A stretch of 18,268 nt of DNA from H111-94 sp034436045 (GTDB taxonomy: Bacteria > Chloroflexota > Ktedonobacteria > Ktedonobacterales > Ktedonobacteraceae): positions 1 through 18,268 of the forward strand of contig DAOTVZ010000212.1 of NCBI GenBank assembly GCA_034436045.1, read 5' to 3'. The translations under genes were made by a program, and so were the position numbers. Shown here piece by piece: positions 14,506 through 18,268 of the stretch. Positions within the stretch are counted from its first letter, which is position 1; every line of letters begins with the position of its first letter. Under the pieces are notes generated by a model that saw nothing but the letters and a program-made list of their open reading frames with translations, did not search any database and was not told the DNA's origin.

Positions 14506-15513
14506 TTATACGAAAACTCTCTGCACACGCTGCGCCAGAATATGGGCCTCAAGCACGATACGCTCAATCAACTCCTGAACAGTAGGAATGTCGTGAATTA
14601 AACCAACTACCTGTCCCGCCCACACAAAGCCCTCGTCGAGCTTGCCTTCTAGCGAAGCTCGCGTATTGACACTGCCCAGAATGTGCGGCAGCAGGCGACG
14701 TAGGCGCTCGTCGGGCGGCAACTGTTGAGTCTCCATCTCTGCCTCAAGCTTGAGAATCTGCTCGGCAACCGCTCCTTTCAACACACGCGCCGGCCTTCCA
14801 ATCGCGCGTTCAACCACTACTGTATCCGTCTCGCTGGCCGCAACAAGCGCCTGCTGATAGTTGGGATGCGCGTTGCTTTCACGCACCGCTACGAAACGTG
14901 TCCCCATCTCGATCCCCTCCGCTCCCAACGCAAGCGCCGCCAGCAAACCACGTCCATCAGCAATACCCCCGCTCGCCAGCACCGGTATCTTGACCGCATC
15001 AACAATGCGTGGAGTCAGCACCATCGTGCCAATATCATCGCGTCCCAGATGCCCTCCGCCTTCAACACCAACCGCGATCACCGCATCCGCTCCCAATGCC
15101 TCCGCCTTCCGCGCTGCACGCACACCCGCTACCAGTACCATCGTTCGCACTGCAACGCCGCTCTGCTGAATACGCCGCAGCAGTGATTCCGGGTTTCCAC
15201 CTGTGATACTGATAACGCTCGGTTGCTCCTCCAACGCAACATCGAGAAACGCATCCATCGGAGCATGCCCTATCGGAAAATTTACTCCAAACGGCTTATC
15301 CGTCAGACGTTTGAGCTTCTGAATATCGACCCGCAAAGCCTCCGGCGACGTAAAACAGGCGCAACCAATCTGCCCCAACCCCCCCGCGTTCGAGACAGCC
15401 GCCGCTAACTCCGCGAACGAAAGGTGAGCCAACCCCCCTTGCACAATTGGATAGCGAATATTAACAAGTTCGGTAAAGCGCGTTTGCATGCGTTCAGGCA
15501 ACGGTGAAGTCAA
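14506..15513 (-). CDS. Nitronate monooxygenase / FabK-like flavoprotein
   Basis: About 335 residues, with an FMN-binding TIM barrel. TRFTELVNIRYPIVQGG opens the barrel, followed by AAAVSNAGGLGQIG, KPFGVNFPIG, VGVEGGGHLGRDD (His155 from this start, the residue that acts as base in nitronate monooxygenases), PVLASGGIADGRG and GAEGIEMGTRFVA, the last two holding the FMN phosphate. Members oxidise alkyl nitronates, and close relatives are enoyl-ACP reductases (FabK); FabK normally sits in a fatty-acid gene cluster, which is absent here. The TTG at 15513 has AGAGG with suitable spacing; the ATG at 15489 has none but fits the family's usual N-terminus. The longer frame to 15585 would read through a terminator hairpin and is rejected. 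It is the first gene of a three-gene operon. Confidence 0.88.
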   Translation of the reverse strand: MTSPLPERMQTRFTELVNIRYPIVQGGLAHLSFAELAAAVSNAGGLGQIGCACFTSPEALRVDIQKLKRLTDKPFGVNFPIGHAPMDAFLDVALEEQPSVISITGGNPESLLRRIQQSGVAVRTMVLVAGVRAARKAEALGADAVIAVGVEGGGHLGRDDIGTMVLTPRIVDAVKIPVLASGGIADGRGLLAALALGAEGIEMGTRFVAVRESNAHPNYQQALVAASETDTVVVERAIGRPARVLKGAVAEQILKLEAEMETQQLPPDERLRRLLPHILGSVNTRASLEGKLDEGFVWAGQVVGLIHDIPTVQELIERIVLEAHILAQRVQRVFV

Positions 15514-15532
15514 TGCCAACCCTCTTTCTGCC

Positions 15533-15581
15533 AAAAAATATTGATCTGTCTGAAACGTTGTATCACATCCAGACAGATCAA
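15533..15581 (-). terminator. Intrinsic terminator after the two-TM gene
   Basis: On the minus strand, a perfect 12-bp stem (TTGATCTGTCTG and CAGACAGATCAA, 15581-15570 and 15552-15541) with a 17-nt loop is followed directly by TATTTTTT (15540-15533). It lies 74 nt after the stop of the 15655-15951 gene. The stem is AT-rich but the U-tract is good. Confidence 0.6.
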
Positions 15582-15591
15582 TCAACTTACC

Positions 15592-15616
15592 GTAGGGGTG
15601 TGCTTCGTCACACCCC
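15592..15616. repeat. GTAGGGG-headed palindrome
   Basis: GTAGGGGTGTG, a CTTCGT loop and CACACCCC form a perfect 8-bp GC-rich stem (15595-15602 with 15609-15616). The GTAGGGG head is shared with the repeats near 3389-3434 and 11591-11677. It lies between the two-TM gene and its terminator. Confidence 0.65.
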
Positions 15617-15654
15617 GTTTACAACCTGGACGAAACTCTTCCCCCTCTTTCGTC

Positions 15655-15951
15655 CTAATGCAACAGCGACTGCCAGAACAGAACCATCACGGCGATCAGA
15701 ACCACAACCGCAATCAAAGCGCCGCTTACAACACGCCGCGCATACTCCTCTGTAGATTCTCCTAATGTACTAACACGCATGTAATACCGTGTTTCTACCT
15801 TCAAGTCCAATTCTTTCCCTCCCGCCGATTCTGCATCCTGCCCCCGTCGCCCGAAAGCTCCGCGCGAATACAGGTAGAGGTTCGCAACTACACCTCCTAC
15901 GATGAGTACGAACACCATCAGTACCAGCAGCAGGGCGAATATCGCAGCCAT
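15655..15951 (-). CDS. Small two-TM membrane protein, unknown
   Basis: 98 residues. Helix one is at about 3-27 (AIFALLLVLMVFVLIVGGVVANLYL) and helix two at about 73-93 (VVSGALIAVVVLIAVMVLFW). A charged middle (SRGAFGRRGQDAESAGGKELDLKVETRYY) joins them, probably inside the cell since it is basic after helix one. No family recognised. AAGGA lies about 11 nt before the ATG, somewhat far. It is followed by a palindrome and an intrinsic terminator, so it is probably the end of its transcript. A small inverted repeat (15990-16010) lies 39 nt upstream. Confidence 0.65.
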   Translation of the reverse strand: MAAIFALLLVLMVFVLIVGGVVANLYLYSRGAFGRRGQDAESAGGKELDLKVETRYYMRVSTLGESTEEYARRVVSGALIAVVVLIAVMVLFWQSLLH

Positions 15952-15989
15952 TGCTCTACCATTCCTTTACTGAGTGCGATCTACGCTTA

Positions 15990-16010
15990 AAGGTGAGACT
16001 ATTTCACCTT
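15990..16010. promoter_or_regulatory. 7-bp inverted repeat upstream of the two-TM gene
   Basis: AAGGTGA and TCACCTT flank a 7-nt centre, a perfect dyad of operator size. It could be a regulator site for the two-TM gene or a weak terminator for the HtrA gene, whose stop is 85 nt away. The rest of the 15952-16094 gap shows no clear promoter. Confidence 0.3.
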
Positions 16011-16094
16011 CCACAATAGAAGACGCAACACCCAGACCCAGACTTAAATCTTTTCCCTATCAGTTTCAGGCAGTGATCGGAATGGATTACAACA

Positions 16095-17060
16095 CTATAA
16101 AATGACTGTCACTTTGCGCAGCTTACCACCTCTCAGGAAACTGATAGCGATTTTTTCTCCTACACGATGGCGTCGTACTATTCGTTGCAGATCACGTGGC
16201 TCGGTAACGGCCTCTTCATCGGCAGACACGATAATATCCATGCGTTTCAATTCCGCACGTTCAGCCGGACTTCCCGCCCGTATCTCCAGCACCTCCATCC
16301 CGCTCGGCTGCCTGCCCGGCAGAATATTGCGCACCACCGCGTCCAGTTGTACGCGCATACCTCCAACGCCGATAGAAATTCCGGGGAAGGCCGCATCACG
16401 TCGCTGCCTGATGCGCGCAACCGCAGAGGTTACTGTATCCAGGGGAACAGAGAAACCCAATCCTTGTGCCATCGGCATCATCGCGGTTGTAATCCCAACC
16501 ACACGCCCATTGCTATCCACCAGTGGCCCACCGGAATTGCCAGGATTTATAGACGTATCCGTCTGAATCAGGTTGGTCATCTTACGCCCCCCTGGCACCT
16601 CCAGCGTGCGCCCCAGCGCGCTCACCACCCCTGCCGTCACCGTCCAGTTCAATCCATATGGATTACCCACCGCGATGACCAGTTGACCAACCTTCAACGG
16701 CGCGCGCGACATCTCAGCCACAGGCAAATGATCGGCTCCTACACGCAATACCGCCACATCCACTTCAGGTTCACTGCCGATAAGCCCTGCATCGAACTTG
16801 CGTCCATCCGCCAGCGTCACCTGAATACGACGCGCGCGCTCTACTACGTGAGCATTGGTCAGGATTTGCCCGTCAGAGGAAAAGATGAAACCAGAACCAA
16901 TACCAGCACCGGGAACAGGATTGAAACGGCCATAGCCGAAACGCACGCCTTCACGCTCTACATCAATACGCACCACCGCTGGCCCCACACGCTCGGCAGC
17001 AGTAGTCACAGCACTGGAATAAGCATCCAGCGCCCCTATATCTTTATCGTATGTACTCAT
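16095..17060 (-). CDS. HtrA/DegP-type serine protease with one PDZ, no signal sequence
   Basis: 321 residues. The trypsin-like domain spans 12-215 with the triad His71 (ILTNAHVV), Asp101 (EVDVAVLRV) and Ser176 (TSINPGNSGGPLV). The HtrA loops GIGSGFIFSSDG and AVGNPYG are present. One PDZ domain covers about 228-321 (GISIGVGGMRV ... MEVLEIRAGSPAERAELKRMDIIVSADEEAV). Most bacterial HtrA proteins have a signal peptide or membrane helix, but this one starts with MSTYDKDIGALDAYSSAV and goes straight into the protease, so it should be cytoplasmic. All catalytic residues are intact. The ribosome binding site is weak, but a perfect extended -10 lies about 77 nt upstream. An in-frame upstream extension with a membrane helix is not visible. 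Confidence 0.92.
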   Translation of the reverse strand: MSTYDKDIGALDAYSSAVTTAAERVGPAVVRIDVEREGVRFGYGRFNPVPGAGIGSGFIFSSDGQILTNAHVVERARRIQVTLADGRKFDAGLIGSEPEVDVAVLRVGADHLPVAEMSRAPLKVGQLVIAVGNPYGLNWTVTAGVVSALGRTLEVPGGRKMTNLIQTDTSINPGNSGGPLVDSNGRVVGITTAMMPMAQGLGFSVPLDTVTSAVARIRQRRDAAFPGISIGVGGMRVQLDAVVRNILPGRQPSGMEVLEIRAGSPAERAELKRMDIIVSADEEAVTEPRDLQRIVRRHRVGEKIAISFLRGGKLRKVTVIL

Positions 17061-17136
17061 ACAGGTCTCGCTCTTTAGTGGAACCCTTTGAAGCGTATCT
17101 GCCTGCGAGGCTACGACTCATGAACTTTGATATGCA

Positions 17137-17166
17137 TTATATCACACGCCGTCCAGTCGCTCCCAA
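17137..17166 (-). promoter_or_regulatory. Promoter of the HtrA-type protease gene
   Basis: On the minus strand, TGA-TATAAT (17145-17137) is a perfect extended -10. TTGGGA (17166-17161) is the -35 with an 18-nt spacer. The predicted leader to the ATG at 17060 is about 70 nt. This is the best promoter in the window. Confidence 0.65.
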
Positions 17167-17262
17167 TCATTGTTCTCTTTTCTACCCTGTTTCACAAACA
17201 ATTAATAGAAGACACAGACCACTATCACAGACCAGGAAGCTCCACGCTATTCGTCTCCTTCG

Positions 17263-18234
17263 TCACGCGAGCTTCAAAAGCCGCTCAGCGTTCAGATGGC
17301 TGATCTTCTCTTTGTCCGCCGGGCTGATCGCCGCATGTTCTAAAAAGAAGCGCCCCTGCTCGTTCGTGCTGTAGGGATAATCGACCGAGAAGATGATGCG
17401 CTCGGCTCCTATCACCTGCATCGCCAGTAACAGCGGCGGGTCGGTGAAAAAGCCACTCGTGGTAATGTAGAAGTTACTCAGAAAGTAGTCCGGCACTGGG
17501 CGCTGCAAGTTTCTAGCCACAGGAGTCAGTCTGTCGTCGATGCGTGCAAGCATGAAAGGAATCATCTCGCCCATGTGCCCAATGATGACCTGCAAGTTCG
17601 GCAGGCGATCAAAAATACCAGCCAGAATCAAACGCAAGGCGTGAATCGCAGTCTCAGAGTGCCAGCCCCAACCACCGGTCGCCAGAGAGAAACCCACCGC
17701 CGGATCAAAGCCTGTGTAGTATGCCTCTCGCACAACAGCAGGCGGCTCCGCCGGATGAATATAAATCGGCACATCCAGCGCCACCGCACGCTCTAAAAGA
17801 GGGAAGAATGCCGGATCATCAAGAAAACGCCCGTTCGTGGTGCCATTAATCATTGCACCCTTGAACTTGAGCGAGTGTACTGCCCGTTCCAGTTCCTCGA
17901 CTGCCGCCTGTGGCTCAGTCATTGGCAAAAGCGCAAAACCGGCAAAATGGTCGGGATGCGCCGCAACAGCCGCCGCCAGTTGATCGTTAGCCGCCCGCAC
18001 CCGCCGTATGCCCTCCTCACCAGAAACCAGAGCAACGCCTGATGTCGTATGGGAAATTACTTGCAAATCGATGCCACCTGCCTCCATATCCTTCAACCTG
18101 ATCTCACCCAGATCAGCCAGCTTCTCCTCCAATGGAGCAACCGCTGCATCACTGCTCCGACCGCTCGCGTCTCTGCTCATTACCTCGCGGAATGCCGCCG
18201 ACAGAAAATGTTCTTCAATCGTAATCGTTCGCAT
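17263..18234 (-). CDS. Amidohydrolase, gamma-resorcylate decarboxylase/ACMSD group
   Basis: 323 residues, a metal-dependent TIM-barrel enzyme. The signature IEEHF at 6-10 gives ligands Glu7 and His9, as in gamma-resorcylate decarboxylase (there Glu8/His10). The other expected residues are His160 (IYIHPAEPP), His220 (IIGHMGE) and Asp285 (IIFSVDYPY). The family removes CO2 from hydroxybenzoates such as 2,6-dihydroxybenzoate, or acts on aminocarboxymuconate semialdehyde; some members are hydrolases of unknown substrate. AGGAG sits 8 nt before the ATG at 18234. Only 34 nt of upstream sequence is visible, so its operon partners lie outside the window. A product of resorcinol type could feed a hydroxyquinol dioxygenase such as the one at 6018-6920, but the genes are 10 kb apart. 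Confidence 0.9.
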   Translation of the reverse strand: MRTITIEEHFLSAAFREVMSRDASGRSSDAAVAPLEEKLADLGEIRLKDMEAGGIDLQVISHTTSGVALVSGEEGIRRVRAANDQLAAAVAAHPDHFAGFALLPMTEPQAAVEELERAVHSLKFKGAMINGTTNGRFLDDPAFFPLLERAVALDVPIYIHPAEPPAVVREAYYTGFDPAVGFSLATGGWGWHSETAIHALRLILAGIFDRLPNLQVIIGHMGEMIPFMLARIDDRLTPVARNLQRPVPDYFLSNFYITTSGFFTDPPLLLAMQVIGAERIIFSVDYPYSTNEQGRFFLEHAAISPADKEKISHLNAERLLKLA

Positions 18235-18268
18235 GCTTACATCTCCTAAAAAAGATTGTGTTTGGTAT

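Noticed and set aside
16167..17078. Plus-strand open frame of 303 codons opposite the HtrA gene
   Set aside because: The composition (many His, Arg, Thr, Ile) is that of an antisense shadow, and the minus strand has a complete serine protease with its catalytic triad.

Overview
The window looks like an ordinary chromosomal stretch from a bacterium of moderate GC, judged by eye. I think it comes from a soil-type member of the Chloroflexota, possibly Ktedonobacteria. That assignment is inference from the mix of families, the many short GTAGGGG-headed palindromic repeats and the large secreted or anchored proteins of unknown family. There is no rRNA, tRNA or phylogenetic marker to prove it. I see sixteen protein genes. 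I see no insertion sequence, phage gene, CRISPR array or RNA gene.

Layout. 17-3323 is a minus-strand block: an anchored beta-propeller (PQQ-like) protein, a Trp-rich protein of unknown family, and an RluA-type pseudouridine synthase whose end overlaps the start of the unknown gene by 44 nt. 3324-3573 is a short divergent intergenic region with two copies of a 46-bp repeat. 3574-6920 is a tight plus-strand operon: a PAC2-family protein with an acidic C-terminus, the alpha half of an NDP-forming acyl-CoA synthetase (ATGA overlap), and an intradiol ring-cleavage dioxygenase. A perfect hairpin separates it from a convergent single-pass membrane protein (6973-7656). That protein diverges from another anchored protein of unknown function (8109-9503). 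The 452-bp gap between the two holds a cluster of DnaA-box-like 9-mers and a large inverted repeat.

9610-11530 carries a DeoR-type repressor with a palindrome in its promoter, followed by a P1-family (DmpA-like) self-cleaving aminopeptidase. After a tandem repeat comes an MFS exporter with its own promoter. From 13103 to 18234 everything is on the minus strand: a nitronate monooxygenase-like flavoprotein, an anchored alpha/beta hydrolase and a three-TM protein as one operon; a two-TM protein followed by a terminator; a soluble HtrA-type serine protease with one PDZ domain; and an amidohydrolase of the gamma-resorcylate decarboxylase/ACMSD group.

How they fit. The ring-cleavage dioxygenase, the acyl-CoA synthetase alpha subunit and the decarboxylase-type amidohydrolase suggest breakdown of hydroxylated aromatics. 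They are not all in one operon, so this remains a hypothesis. Several start codons were moved because a promoter -10, a terminator or a ribosome binding site lies where the longest reading frame would begin. I found no clear new defence or mobile system. The best leads are the DnaA-box cluster, the PAC2/CoA-ligase/dioxygenase operon, the palindromic repeat family (one copy appears to supply a promoter and start codon) and the signal-less HtrA.
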